Shown here in pieces: positions 10,441 through 24,299 of a DNA stretch of 64,000 nt. Below the pieces are notes generated by a model that ran no database searches, was not told where the DNA came from, and was given only the letters and a program-made list of their open reading frames with translations. Origin of the DNA: Panorpa germanica (lineage: Eukaryota > Arthropoda > Insecta > Mecoptera > Panorpidae); contig OY783220.1 in the NCBI GenBank assembly GCA_963678705.1, forward strand, positions 9,383,001 through 9,447,000, written 5' to 3'. Every line of letters begins with the position of its first letter. Position 1 is the stretch's first letter. The position numbers and the translations under genes were made by a program.

Positions 10441-12760
10441 CCTAATGGTACGCGTGAAGTATATATTCATACAATGGGTATTTTATATGATTTAAGATAA
10501 GACAAATAACCCAATTTCTAGACACCAAGTCGAGCCTGTATAATATAAGAAAGAGTACATAGTTCAACTGAAAGGGAACTTCCACAAATAAACTTTGTGG
10601 TAACTGAAGCCGAAACGTCTCTAATTGGACAAAAACATTCTGTTAAGTCTAGTAACTTTAGGCATTGTAATACAACCCAATACATATAGCATAGTATAGT
10701 ATATAAACAGTACTCATATCGACTGCTGGCGTTGTAATTGTAGCCTAAGGGGCAGGGGCAAAGAAACTTTGTTATATGTTACAAATGACAGATTATAATC
10801 TTATGTCAACTTTGTAAAAATTATTAACAAGATAAAGCTACTTACAAGTTACTGGTTTTTACATAGAACTATTTAAATTTACATATTTTACAGATATTTA
10901 AATAACTTTGTATAATTTTAAACAAAGTTAGGTTATGTTTGTTGTTGTTAATTATTCAATCATTTTCTTTTCAAACTTTTGAACAGAGATAATTAAAAAA
11001 ATATCAGTCTACGTCTAAATTGAAACTAAATAGCGGTGACGCATGATTTTAATCAAACGATGTCTGTAAGATATCTATAATTAAAATATTGATAGATCGG
11101 ATGCACTGTTCACTGCATTATAGCAACCGGCAACTATTCTTACATGCAGTATTTTTTTAATAACTTTTTACTTTATTATTAGGCCGCCTTGCATTGATCC
11201 AGCTTTATAATGTAATCCAGAGAGTCGTGTAATTTGCTTATGACTACAAAAGTAAACGCGAGGAATTTTTTTTAAGACTTGAAGTTGTCGCACTTAACGG
11301 AGCAGAAAAACTTAATTTCAAAATGAGGTCAATTGACCGTTTCTTAATTTAAATGTTTCGCTTTGTAATTTCTGCAAATACTCTTTCTAGATAATATTTA
11401 TTTACTTACAATTACATGCTAAACATCAAAGACAAGATCTAACATGTCTGGTTATCCCCTCTCTACCTTCTCACACAGTACATGAAGAGCGCAACATTCT
11501 CTTTTAGAAGAAAATTAATGATACTGGTATAAAACATTGCTTATAAGTCTGGGTAATTATTATTCTTTCGTCTAGATTATTTAGCTACAAATTAACACTC
11601 ATTGCAATTACAACAACTTTGAATTTCAAATGTCACGCGGTTTGAATCGTGGTTCTTCGCTTGACCTTACGGACACTTCCGAGTAAACATTTCACGACTT
11701 GTAACGCGGGAAATTTGAAACTGATTAATAACTTGATGTAAAAATAACTTTTGTTTGCATATAAAAGAAACCCAAGTAAATACATATATTTTATTATGTG
11801 CGTCTTAAAACTACTCAAGCTCTTCTGCATAAATGTTACTAGCCTAATTTTTCGATGACAATTTTGCACAAAACGATCCGAGAAATTGACGGGAACTGTT
11901 GAGAAAACTCAGTTAGCGTAAATCTACGGTTCTCACGAACTCAGGTAACCTATAAACTATGTGGTCCCATTTTAGCCTCTTCAGATTTATTTGGTTAAGT
12001 TAATATGAACAAACGCGCGGCAGTACCATGCTCCCACTAGCAAGCTGTAAGCTTACTCAGTCAGAGACTGCACTAATATAACAATGACCGAGCGTAATAA
12101 CGAAGTTAATAACGAATAACGCAACTCTTATGTTGACAAGCTATGCTTTAAAGTATTATCTTTATTTTTGTTTTCTATGTTTTTCATTTTTTCTGTAGCT
12201 TTTTTTTATAAAAACACAATTTTAAAAATAGTAATCTAGTAAAACTCCAACAAACACAGTTTGTTAACTTTATTTTTATTTTTCATGTACATTGAGAAAA
12301 TATATCATTTTCATTGCAGTTATATTTCTATTGTTATTTTTTATTTTCTCTATTAATATTATATAATTAAAGTTGTATTTAGCGTCGTCTTAATTACTAT
12401 GAGAATTAATGATATGACATTATATAGTATTCATAGATATTTAACGTAATATTCTTTTATAAAAGTAAAAGTTGCTAAAATAAATTAAAACAAATGGAAT
12501 TGAGCTAAATGAATTTATTATAAAAGTAATAATTACATATTATTAATATAAATGTGGTGTTTTTATTTATAGCAATTAATATAATGTACATAGTGTCATC
12601 TATTTAATTAGTAGCGTTAATGAATATATAGCAAAACTTTAATCTCCTCTTGAAGAATTCTGTAATTCTTGTTTGATTATTTGCTAGACACCAGGTTTAA
12701 TTTCATCCTAGGTGCTGCCATCTCTGTGCTAACCGCCTTAACACAGATACAGTTGTAAAC
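10441..12760. other. Intergenic upstream of fliI
   Basis: No coding exon is visible. It contains the second copy of the short repeat (about 11636-11720, partner at 9325-9415). The last 100 bp should hold the fliI 5' UTR, and no TATA box is visible. Confidence 0.45.
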
Positions 12761-15700
12761 ATGGCGAACACGGGTGTGTTGCCTTTTGTGAGAGGTGTAG
12801 ATTTCACAAATAATGATTTTAGTGTGAGTACATTATATATATAACAATTACAACCTACGCTTTGTAAATGTATGCTTATTCTGTATTTAATATTTGCAGT
12901 TTAAAGATAATTTCTTTTAGAAAATGTTTATTTTTAAATGTCAAATTGCTGCCAACTCTAATGGAATTTTGAGTTATTTTAAAAGTATAATTCTTTTGAA
13001 ATCCTATGTAGATTATCTTATCTGATTAGCGTTATCACGACCTGCCTAAATATATACTTTATTATTATTGTCAGGAAGGAAAGTTTCCCTCTGCTATGCG
13101 ACTTATGACAGGTGTACAATGGCTCAAACTGGACAAGACAAATCTTACAGAAATCCCGGAAGAAATGGGAAAACTGTTAAAATTAGTAAGATGAAAGTTA
13201 AATTTGACATCTTTTATCATCACAAGTTATTTATTTCTTTTATAACTTCACAGGAGCATTTATCTTTAAAGAGGAATGGACTTGAACGTTTATTTGGAGA
13301 GCTCACAGAATTGGGTTGCCTCAGAACGTTGAATATGCGACACAATAATATAAAGAGCTCTGGAGTTCCATCTGAATTATTTAACCTAGACGAACTAAGT
13401 ACCTTAGACTTGTCACATAATAAGCTAAAAGAGGTACCAGAAGGGCTTGAAAAGGCTAAAGCATTGTTGGTTTTGAATCTGAGCCATAATCAGTAAGCGG
13501 AAAATAACATTTAATATTGTCAGTGTCATTGGTTTTGTTTTTTTATTTTTGTGAACATATTTTAGAATCGAAAACATTCCTACAGCGCTCTTCATAAATT
13601 TAACTGATTTATTATTTTTGGATCTTTCGCATAATTTATTAGAAACTTTACCACCGCAAACCCGAAGATTGGCTAATTTGCAATCTCTAATACTAAGTGA
13701 TAACCCACTAGGCCTATTTCAACTTAGGTAAGAAATTATTTGTAAAAGATAAAATAGATCAAATGTTATATTTCATTATACAATTTCAGGCAACTGCCTT
13801 CATTGCAAAACTTGGTAACATTGCATATGCGAAATACACAAAGAAATTTGAACAATTTTCCAGCATCTTTAGAAGCATTATCGAATTTATCAGAACTAGA
13901 TTTGGCACAAAATAATTTACCAAAAATACCAGATGCACTATATTCCTTAATCAATTTGAAAAGACTGAACTTATCAGAAAATGATATATCTGAAATATCA
14001 AATTCTATTGAATTTTGGCAAAAATTAGAAACACTTAATTTATCAAGAAATAAAATTAAAGCGTTGCCCAGTACTTTGTGTAAACTCTCCAACTTGAGAA
14101 GATTGTATGTCAATGATAACCAATTAGATTTTGAGGGAATACCTTCGGGCATTGGAAAATTGGGGAACCTAGAAGTCTTCTCTGCGTCTAATAATTTATT
14201 AGAGATGATTCCTGAAGGCCTGTGCAGGTATTACTTAATAATGATTTATATTTATATATATAGTGTTTAATTGTAAAAAAGCGATTTTATTTAAAATATA
14301 AATTAAAGACATTGTTTTCATGTACATATGAATAATAAAACTATGTCTTTGAATAATACACTAATATGGCATGGAAAGAATTAATAAACTAACATAGCAT
14401 GAAAAGAATTAGTAATCTATCATAGCAGCATGTTTAATTGATAACAGTACAAGTTATTGTTTCATTATTTAAATATTGTGATTTCAACTATTCAAATTTT
14501 AAACATGAGTACACTTTCTCATATAGATCCACTAAACGCACATCTACTTACTTCTGCTACATAAATGTTATTTTCGTATTTATTGTGTAAAGTATACTAT
14601 ACATTTTTTAATCGTATTTGAATAAAACATTAAATGCACTTTCATTCCATATTTGTAATTTTATTATTACCATTCATGATATCTAATTAATTTCAACTAA
14701 CAATGCGTGTTAATTAATATTTATGTAAATTTATAATTGCCCGATACAGTCTTCAATGTTTTTCTGTAATTTAATTGCACATATATAATCAAAATAGAAA
14801 TTATATCATTCTTATTTTATATCATTTCTTTTGAATGCAGAAAGTTTGTTTTGTTCCACTTGTTTATCATTATTAATCTGAAAAGCAGCATATTTTTAAT
14901 TAGTTCCATGTGCAGTTTATTCAAAACATAGTAGATACTAATTCAACGGGCATAAAATGAAAAGTTAATAACAATATTATTATTCATTCTCACTGTGCAT
15001 GTGTCTGTGATGAAATCTAAAATACTCTTTTAATATTTTAATCTTATTTGAAGAATATAGTAATTATGTTACAAATATCTTTGTTACACAGATGTGGTTC
15101 ATTAAAACGCCTAAATCTGAGCAGTAATCGTTTAATTACCCTCCCCGAAACAATCCATTTACTGACAGATTTGCACTCCGTTGATTTGCGAGATAATCCA
15201 GATCTTCTTGTTCCACCCAAGCCTACTGATCCTCAAAAGGGTGCTGGTGTCGAATTCTATAATATTGATTTCTCATTGCAACATCAATTGAGATTAGCTG
15301 GTGCTAGTGTTCCTGCACCTGTAGCACAAGCAAGTAAGTTTAAAATTATATAATATTAATCATATAAGCACGATTATAATATATTTAATAAATAGATTCC
15401 AGCAAGGATCCAATAGCCAGAAAGCTGCGTTTACGAAGAGGACGACGTGGTGATGAAAGTGCAGAAGCTGATCAAGATCAGGCAAAAATACTCAAGGGTA
15501 TGAAGGATGTAGCGAATGACAAAAATTTACAACCTGAAGATTATAAAGCTGAATCCTTAAAGTAAGTATTTTCGTTGATTATGTATTAACAACTTGCAAC
15601 AAAAAATATTTAGTGGTATCAAATCATTGTAGGCCAAAGCGATGGGATGAGAGCTTAGAAAAACCACCACTTGATTATTCAGAATTTTTCGATGAAGATG

Positions 15701-18700
15701 CTGGTCAGGTTCCTGGATTATCAATATGGGAAATAGAAAATTTTCTTCCTAATCGTATCGAAGAAGTTGCACATGGTAAATTTTATGAAGGAGATTGTTA
15801 CATTGTTTTAAAAACCGGATTAGATGATATGGGTCAACTAACTTGGGAGATTTACTTCTGGATTGGTGCAAAAGCTACGGTATGTATAAGATTAATTATT
15901 GTAGTTTTAAACTATATCATATTTGTTATTCTGAGGAATATTTTTATAGCTCGATAAATGTGCTTGTGCTGCAATCCATGCTGTAAATTTACGAAATTAT
16001 CTTGGAGCACAATGTCGTACGATCCGCGAAGAACAAAGTGATGAATCAGAAGGATTCATTACCTTATTTGATAGTGATATCACTTATATTGAAGGAGGAA
16101 GAACATCTAGCGGATTCTACACAATCGAAGATACGGTAATAATAATTATACCTGGGTAATTATGAATTGTGGAAGATGCTTACATATTTATTATGTTTCA
16201 GTCTTACATAGTTAGACTATATAGAGTGCATGCTGCTGGGTCAACAGTACATTTGGAAGCAGTGCCACTAGAAGCTGAATCTTTGGATCCAAGATATGTC
16301 TTTGTGTTAGATACAGGGCTTAAAATATTCATGTGGTATGAAATCATCAGTTATTACAAAAATACATATATAAACGTTGAATGTTAATTATATAATTTAA
16401 TACCTTAGGTATGGTAAAAAATCTAAAAACACCTTGAAATCAAAATCACGATTGATGGCTGAAAAAATAAATAAAAACGAACGAAAAAACAAAGCCGAAA
16501 TTTTAACCGAACTACAAGGAGATGAGTGTTCTGATTTCTGGAAAATTTTGGGAGTTGAAGAGTTACCTTATGTTCCAATCGTAAGTGCACAATTATTGTT
16601 ATAATTACTTGCAAGTACACTGTTAATAAATATTTTTTTAGGAGCATGTTGATCAAACCTTTGCACCAGTGCCTCCAAGATTATATCAGGTACAATTGGG
16701 AATGGGGTACTTAGAACTACCTCAAGTAGAAGTACCTCAAGGTAAACTGGACCATACAATTCTAAATAATAGAAATGTCTATATCTTGGATTGTTATTTG
16801 GATTTGTTCGTTTGGTAAGTTATATTTTTTTTTAAAGTATTTTCTCAATTTTTTATCTGAACTTTTAATATGATATGCAGGTTCGGAAAGAAATCAACAA
16901 GATTAGTACGTGCTGCTGCTTTAAAGCTTTCTCAAGAACTATTTAATATGATCGAAAGGCCCCCTTATGCTTTAGTAACGAGAGTGCAAGAGGGTACCGA
17001 GAATCAAATTTTTAAGTCTAAATTCACCGGCTGGGATGAGGTTATTGCAGTTGACTTCACACGTACTGCAGAAAGTGTCGCTCGCACAGGAGCTGATCTT
17101 GCACAATGGGCAAAAGGACAAGAGGCACGAGCTGATCTTGGTGCCTTATTTACACCCCGACAGCCTACGATGTGTCCAACTGAAGCGAAACAGCTGGCAG
17201 AGGATTGGAATGAAGATCTGGAAGCCATGGAAGCTTTTGTTTTGGAAGGAAGAAAATTTGTAAGACTTCCAGAAGAAGAACATGGTATTTATCTAATTTT
17301 TCTTTGAAACGGTGCAAGTGTTATTAAACAAATAATTTTTATTAAAAATTATTTATATTTCAGGATTGTTCCACAGTGGAGATTGTTACGTTTTCCTTTG
17401 TCGTTACTGGGAACCACCAGAGGATCCCGAAGTGCAAGAGGATGATGATCCTCAGTGTATACAGTGCGTTGTTTATTTTTGGCAAGGAAGGGACGCCGGA
17501 AATATGGGATGGTTAACATTTACTTTCACGTAAGTTAATATTTCTTAGATAAAGACCTTTTGTTTAGTTTTTAACATCTTTTTTTTTATAGATTACAAAA
17601 GAAATTTAAATCTCTATTCGGTGATAAATTAGAAGTTGTAAGAACACATCAACAACAAGAAAATTTAAAGTTTATGGCGCACTTTAAGGTATGAAATAGG
17701 ATTATTGAAAACTTTGTGTGTTTATTAAAGGTTAATGTTGTTATTATCTTTTATTTTTTCACAGGGAAAGTTTATAATCAAGCAAGGTCGACGTAAACAA
17801 GCTGCTATTGCAAACGGTACTAATAAAACAAAATCTCCTGTTGAATTCTTTCATTTACGCTCCAATGGCAGTTCACTGTGCACAAGGCTAATACAGATTA
17901 GACCTGATGCTACTTTACTTAATTCTGCATTCTGGTAATACCGAGAAAAAATCTTTTTCGTTTTCGTGGATCTTTTTTTTTAATGTTTTTTTTTTCTTTT
18001 CTAGTTATATCCTTAACGTGCCGTTCGATACTGATGACGAATCAGGTATTGTCTACGTCTGGATTGGTTCAAAGAGTGATCCAATGGAAGCCAAACTAGT
18101 AGAAGAAATTGCAGAAGATATGTTTAATAGCCCATGGGTTAGCTTACAGGTGTGTTGATGCAAATCCAATATTTTTATAGTTAATGTTATTCATAAATAA
18201 CTAATAAAAATCGTTTAGGTACTTAATGAAGGCGAAGAACCGGATAACTTTTTCTGGGTTGCTCTAGGAGGTAAAAAACCCTATGAAACTAATGCTGATT
18301 TCATGAATTATACAAGATTATTCAGATGTTCAAATGAAAAGGGTTACTTTACTGTTTCTGAAAAGTGTTCGGACTTTTGTCAAGTGAGTAAACGTTTATA
18401 TGTATAATGACAATATATTTGTGATTTTACATATATTTATTTTTTAATAGGATGATTTAGCTGATGATGATATCATGATTTTGGATAGTGGAGATCAAAT
18501 ATTCATGTGGTTGGGTACTAAATGCAGTGAAGTTGAAATAAAACTGGCCTATAAATCAGCACAGGTAATTAATTTTGTTTATTATGTATTCTAAAGTGAA
18601 TTTGTAAAAATAATAAAATTCTTTCAAGGTTTATATACAACATATGCGAGTAAAACAACCGGAGAGACCAAGAAAATTACTCTTAACAATGAAGAATAAA

Positions 18701-18763
18701 GAAAGTAGACGTTTCACAAAATGCTTCCACGGGTGGGGCATACATAAGAAACCACCAGAGTAG
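12761..18763 (+). CDS. fliI: Flightless-I: leucine-rich repeats plus gelsolin repeats
   Basis: Actin-remodelling protein of the gelsolin superfamily that also acts as a nuclear-receptor coactivator in animals. Twenty exons: 12761-12823, 13075-13185, 13254-13492, 13566-13727, 13790-14227, 15092-15333, 15396-15561, 15633-15879, 15950-16135, 16202-16335, 16409-16580, 16642-16814, 16881-17284, 17364-17529, 17592-17688, 17765-17934, 18005-18149, 18219-18383, 18451-18564, 18629-18763. Splice phases join without a break to give 1242 aa, close to the 1256 aa I recall for Drosophila. The start [15 protein letters not shown] matches the family. About 16 leucine-rich repeats fill residues 1-400, followed by the conserved [17 protein letters not shown] segment, a basic/acidic linker, then gelsolin-like repeats from about residue 500 ([32 protein letters not shown]). 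It ends [12 protein letters not shown]. Exons and introns are compact except intron 5 (864 bp). Confidence 0.97.
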
Positions 18764-19565
18764 AGTAGGGTATAATCTTAAGCAATAATAACAAATTAAT
18801 ATATTGATCTTTTTTATTTATCACAACTTTTACTTAATATTTATATAATGAGTATTGTTTTTAACATATGATTGAATTTTTGCTGATATACTTTTTAAAT
18901 ACAATTACTTAGTTCATTCAATTTTTAAATTAGCCGAGATTTAAACAATTTCGTATTGTGCTAACGTGAACTGCCAAATTTTATTATTATATTGTCAATA
19001 ATATTCAATCAAACTGAATTAGTTAGATCAAACTGCATATGATTAAATCACCGTCCTTTTCGTAAACTTTGTACTTACAAAATATAACAACTACTTCAGT
19101 TTGAAATTAAATGATTATTTATTTTACTTTTTAATTTATTATTAACATAAATATACAAACTTAAATTAACATATATGATTCAAGCACAAATCTGTACATA
19201 AAAGCAAATTTATTATGTGCCAATTTTATATATTACATTAAATGTATAATTTATAATTCTTCATGTATATAATTGAATGATGAATTAAAAGATTTAAGAC
19301 ACAACAATCGTAATTTTTTTTTATATATATAAACTATACAACAATATAATTATAAAATATGTGTTAAACATTGCGCTGGAGGAAGCGTATTTGAGTTGGA
19401 GAACTTTCCTGTGAAGAAAAATATGATTAAAAAAACTTTAAAGATAATAACAATTGCGAAATCCATTTCTAATAACTTCGATAAAATTTGGAAGAGTAAA
19501 CTTTAACTAAATTGATTAATGGGCTGTCAATATTAATACTGAACTTACATTACACGAATAAGCAG
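18764..19565. other. Shared 3' flank of fliI and EMRE
   Basis: The two genes converge here. The sequence is very AT-rich. A TTTATT near 19206 could be the minus-strand AATAAA for EMRE. No exon is visible. The two 3' UTRs may overlap. Confidence 0.4.
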
Positions 19566-19838
19566 TTAGTCATCATCGTCATCATCATCAGAGGGCACAA
19601 ACAATTCATTTTCTTCTAAGAAATTAGCCATATACTTGCTAATAGTAGCACCAACAAATAGGCCAGGTATGATCATACATAAAGCTTGTAGAAATCCAAA
19701 TTTAGAATTTGGTGGTTCGGGATTTATTGCTCCAGAAATTGTATTTACACCTGAAACACGACCCCTATTTCGAACTTGGGGTGTAATTTGAAGAAATTGT
19801 TTTTTAAAAAGAAATGACAAACGCGACGTTAAGGCCAT
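19566..19838 (-). CDS. EMRE: Essential MCU regulator (EMRE/SMDT1)
   Basis: A 90-residue single-exon protein of the mitochondrial inner membrane that holds MCU and MICU1 together in the calcium uniporter. Residues 1-30 are basic and hydroxylated with no acidic residues, as in a mitochondrial targeting peptide. A proline-rich NPEPPNSKFG segment (39-48) precedes one membrane helix at about 49-68 (FLQALCMIIPGLFVGATIS). The C-terminus is the family hallmark: ENELFVPS followed by seven aspartates, which in vertebrates contacts MICU1. Length and order match human SMDT1 (107 aa). The ATG at 19838 is the first in the frame. It is convergent with fliI and upstream of the esterase cluster on the opposite strand. 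Confidence 0.95.
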   Translation of the reverse strand: MALTSRLSFLFKKQFLQITPQVRNRGRVSGVNTISGAINPEPPNSKFGFLQALCMIIPGLFVGATISKYMANFLEENELFVPSDDDDDDD

Positions 19839-20644
19839 ATTGAAAAACCTATTTAATTCTAATATTATTTATAGACTTATAAAAAAAAAGAGTTATTTTT
19901 AAACCATTCAGAAAACCCAGGCAATACTACGATATTAATTATATTGCCAAAATTTTAAGAGATTTGACATTTATTTAATACTTCACTCCTTACGCAGATT
20001 ACAGCTGAGAGGTTAGGCAACCGCCACGCCTTTTCCCCAGGGTTTGCAAACAATTAAGAGTTCTAAAGAAAAGAAAAATATTTAAGTGAATAGCAATTCA
20101 GTTTTAGTTATCGTTGGTTAATGTTATGTATTATTATACTCAAACAAAACCTAGTAACATTTAATCTAAAATAGTCTCATTGCTTTTTTAAATGCCTTTA
20201 ATTCTTGAACAAGATAACATTGTTTACGTATAGGTAAATTCTTTAACTGTTTTATTTTGTTTTGTCATTTAGCGGGTTAGACGGTAATTCATTTTTAATT
20301 TATAGTTGTTCTTTGGGTCTGCAAATTCTATAAAACTTCGTCAAAACTTATTATTCATTTCTATTTAATTGAACTACCCAAGATATATATATTTAAAATA
20401 ACATAATTTACCAGCTCTTTTCTAATCCTTTGGTTAAAATTAGTAGTACTTTTATTAAATTTAGTTTTATTTTAATTGAATGTTATACATATCAGCCCAT
20501 TGACTAAAGTTTGCCAACCTATGCTTCAATTTAAATAAAAGACGCGGCAATTTTAAATATTTACTGGGATAATGAAAGTTGTTTCTATTCTTAACAAATG
20601 ACTCATTTCGCTCTCGTCTATTATTAACATGTAGAATAGATACT
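19839..20644. other. Intergenic, EMRE upstream
   Basis: This holds the EMRE 5' flank. No TATA box is evident. No exon or repeat is recognised. The 71-codon minus-strand frame ending at 20682 runs into the neighbouring MITE and is not a gene. Confidence 0.4.
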
Positions 20645-20776
20645 TTTAGGCCTAGGTCGCACAGCGGTATATTAACAAACACGTACTTAAAATGCGTGTA
20701 AGTTCATATGATTCTATATCTATTACGCATTTTATTTCCACGCGGAATTATTCCACTGTGCGACCTAGGCTTTTAA
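20645..20776. mobile_element. Short MITE with GCCTAGGTCGCACAG ends
   Basis: Inverted termini GCCTAGGTCGCACAG (20650-20664) and CTGTGCGACCTAGGC (20756-20770) match perfectly over 15 bp and continue weakly outward into cttttaa. Total length is about 130 bp with no coding capacity. No second copy was noticed in the window. Confidence 0.75.
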
Positions 20777-21320
20777 AAGATTTACTATACGCAGTGTTGT
20801 TTACTAAAATACAACCCTAAATAAATAACCATTAGAACATTCTTCAAAATCGTAAACCTGTTCTTAACTTTGATAAATAAATATTAACATGTCATTCAAA
20901 ATGTATATAAAAAGTAAATATTTAAAACATAAATTTATATAATCTCACTATAGACTAGACATTTACTGATAAGATATGTCTTAAAGAAGTAAACAGCTAT
21001 GAAGAAACTAGGACAACAATAATTAAATGTTTATGACATTGGATTATAATAAATAATAAATGAATTAAAAATTTACATCATCAAACATGTATCCCAATAA
21101 ACCAGAAGCGTTCACTCCAAAGATATGTATGTACAAGTACATATATGTCAAAAAAAAGTACAGGGATGAAAATATGATCGCTTGTTCAAATAAAATATAG
21201 GATAAACATTAAAATATAATCTCACTATAACAGCAAACTTTGCAATACAAATCTTTGTGCATTTGTAAAAATACAAAACCAAAAAGAAAATAGAAACGTC
21301 ACAATAATAATTTGTAAAAG
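20777..21320. other. Intergenic, nothing recognised
   Basis: AT-rich DNA upstream of CCE1 with no exon or repeat that I can name. Confidence 0.45.
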
Positions 21321-21420
21321 TGCGTTTATTAAGAGTTCAATGACATTAATATTTTATACAGTTTCTCTCATTTTCCTCAACTCCCTTACCAATGCAAACA
21401 TGTTCTATATAACTAAGTGT
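21321..21420 (+). promoter_or_regulatory. CCE1 proximal promoter module
   Basis: Blocks gtttattaa (21324-21332), ttttcctcaactccct (21371-21386) and a TATA-like tatata at 21406-21411 recur in the same order before CCE2 and CCE3. The TATA-like site is about 50 bp before the ATG at 21459. Confidence 0.6.
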
Positions 21421-21458
21421 CTTTTTCAAACAAGATTTAGTTTATCAGCTGTGTGAGA

Positions 21459-24142
21459 ATGCATTTATTGTTAGTTTTAAGTATTGCTTTGATAGGCGCG
21501 TTACTGGCCACAGTTGCAGTCGCCGAAAGCGAAGAAATTGATAGAAATCTTCCACGCGTAACAATCAAGCAAGGCGTCCTCGTTGGAAGTACTAAAGTTT
21601 CAGCTGGAGGAAGAGAATTTGATTCTTTTGAAGGTATTCCATATGCAGAACCACCGGTGGGTAAATATAGATTCAAGGTAAAACGAATTTGCTTTTTTAA
21701 ACCACAAAATAATACGACTGGATTTCTATCGACGTTCTACTGTTATATTATTCCATAGGAACCCCAACCCCCAAAACCATGGAAGGGTATCTTTGAGGCA
21801 TTCAAACCTGGAGCGCATTGCATGCAGTATGACCATGGTCCTTCTGAACCGTATAGCGTAATAGGTATAAAATAATGTAAAAACAAGAATCTACATAAGT
21901 TATGTCCTGCATTTCACTTTTTTTAAATTATTTTAGGGGAAGAAGATTGCCTATTTATAAATGTATATCGTCCTAAGGGTTCAACTGCTGGTCAGGACCA
22001 TCCTGTGATCATTTATATCCATGGCGGAGCCTTCATGTTTGGTTATGGGGACTTAGCATACCCCAAGCACTTGTTAGACAGAGATGTTGTGTACATCAAT
22101 TTGAATTATCGTTTGGGTCCGCTGGGTAAGATTATATTAACGTTGTCATAAGAATTTCTTTAGGTTTATTAATAAAATTCGGTGTTCATCCATTCCTTCA
22201 ATATTATATTTTGATTTCAGGTTTCCTAAGCACTGGTGATGACGTGGTTCCAGGAAATAACGGACTCAAGGATCAAAGTGCAGCCCTACGATGGGTTAAA
22301 GATAATATTCACGAATTCGGTGGAGATAGTAATAGTATAACAATTATAGGATTATCCGCTGGAGGCGCTAGTGTTCATTTTCATTATTTATCACCACTTT
22401 CTAAAGGTAAAATCTATCTATAATATTTAGATACTTTTAAAGTATTTGAAAACGTATTTAGTATCCCCAATATGTATCTGCATTAGGTTTATTTGCCCGT
22501 GGTATTTCGTTTAGTGGAACTGCATTGGTTCCATGGGCTCTAGCAGAAAACGTCTTAGAAAAAACTCAACAAATGTCCATGAAACTAGGATGCCCTACTG
22601 ATGACAATAAGGAATTAGTAATATGTCTACGCAATAAACCAGCAAAAGATATTGTCGCACAAATGAAATTATTCCAGGTGAAATATTATATTCATTTTAA
22701 GTTTTCTTAAAAATGTAAGGATTTACTTTTTGTGTTAATTTTATTTGCAGCCATTCTTGTACAACCCATTTTCACCTTTTGGTCCTGTGGTTGAACATGG
22801 AGGATCTAATCCATTCCTGCCAGAACATCCTGTAGATATTATTAAAAGTAAAAAGGTGCAAGATCTTCCTTGGATTGCAACAATCACTGTTTGTGAAGGA
22901 CTGTATCCAGCATCAGGTAGAAATCAATCTTGCCTTCAAATGCATCTAGTTTTACAAGTTAGATAAATGGAAATATATAGTTCCCAAACATTTCAGAATA
23001 TATGAGATCCCCCGAATATCTTCAGGCACTAGAGGATGAATGGACCAAATATGCTCCTCATGTGCTGGATTATAATTTTACAATTCCGCTTTCACAACAG
23101 GATTCAGTTTCTGAAAAGATAAAGCGACATTATTTGGGAGAGGAGAAGATATCTAAAGAAACATTTCCGGAACTAGTTCAGGTACATATTGTTTTTCATA
23201 ACGTCGAATTGCAATTAATGCAGTTAACATAACTTTTAAAACCTTAGATGATTGGTGACCGTCTTTTCGTTGCGCCTATGGAACAAACAGTGCGCCTTCA
23301 AGCTGCAACAACACTATCACCTGTTTATTTCTACAAGTTTCTGTACAGAGGGCAGCACAGTATATCAGATTTTTATTCCGGAAAAACTGATGACTATGGT
23401 ATGTTCTTTGTATTTTATATATTATGAAGTATTTTTCTTTAAATGAAAATTAATTATTCAAGGTGCAAGTCATGCGGATGATATGATTTATATATTCAGT
23501 TCTTTCGCTAGTGCTGAAGATTCTGCTGATGATATAAAAATGACTAATCTGCTGGTTGATTTCTTGGAAAAATTTGCTAAAAATGGGTTTGTACTCTGAA
23601 TATAATATAAATTATGTAAAATAGTAAAAATAATTACTTTGTCTAGATTTCTAGCTTATTTATTTTCTTTTAATATACTGTCGGTTTAATTCCGATAATA
23701 TTTAAAGTGCGGAAGACCTCATACTTAGTTACATACGAATTACTGTATCGCATAGATTTAAACGAAATAGCAAACGTAGATGTAGCATTTACGTAAAATT
23801 TACGTAATACATTCATCTAGAATTACTAACAGTTAAAAAGATTAACGATTGTTATGCACATGTGAAATCAGACATTTTTTAAAACATGTAACTACCTAAA
23901 TCATCTTATTATATTATATTTATTTTAATCTAAAAAAATATGATTTCAGAACAACGGAAGTTGGTAGTTTAAAATGGCAGCCATTAGTACCTCATTCAAA
24001 AGATGTTCAGTACCTGGAGATCCTAAGCCCAAATGCATACAGGATGACAGGTTCTTCTGATCTTGGACATCGACAATTTTGGGAGTCTATACCATTCGAA
24101 GAGAATCTAAATACTTTTACGATAAAGAAGGATGAATTGTAG
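21459..24142 (+). CDS. Carboxylesterase CCE1, ER-retained type (KDEL)
   Basis: Alpha/beta-hydrolase carboxyl/choline esterase, 569 aa, that should hydrolyse carboxylic esters in the secretory pathway. Exons: 21459-21677, 21759-21864, 21937-22125, 22221-22406, 22487-22677, 22751-22916, 22997-23181, 23248-23398, 23463-23586, 23950-24142. A GTG six bases upstream is in frame but the real start is the ATG at 21459, which opens a signal peptide of about 22 residues. The oxyanion hole HGGA is at 137-140 and the triad is Ser217 (GLSAGG), Glu346 (CEGLYP) and His468 (ASHADD). The C-terminus reads IKKDEL, an ER-retrieval signal. AATAAA lies at 24188. It resembles the hymenopteran venom carboxylesterase-6 group; the substrate cannot be told from sequence. 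First of six tandem genes. Confidence 0.93.
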
Positions 24143-24299
24143 AAATATTTAGCTGTATATATTGTTATTAGAGATGTAACTAGAAAAAATAAATCTGAGA
24201 AACCATAGTCAAGCATAAATAAATTGTCAAATAAATAAATAAAATTAAGATTTAGTTTGTTTGGGGCTATGCTCTAAGTTTGCCATCGATTTAAAAAGA

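Noticed and set aside
17004-17263. Alternative frames overlapping fliI exon 13
   Set aside because: The gelsolin-repeat frame is phase-consistent across 20 exons; these are shadows.
23587-23949. Dead exon-8 copy in CCE1 intron 9
   Set aside because: Looked for because CCE2 and CCE3 have one, but no RLQAA-type or other exon-8 sequence is readable here.
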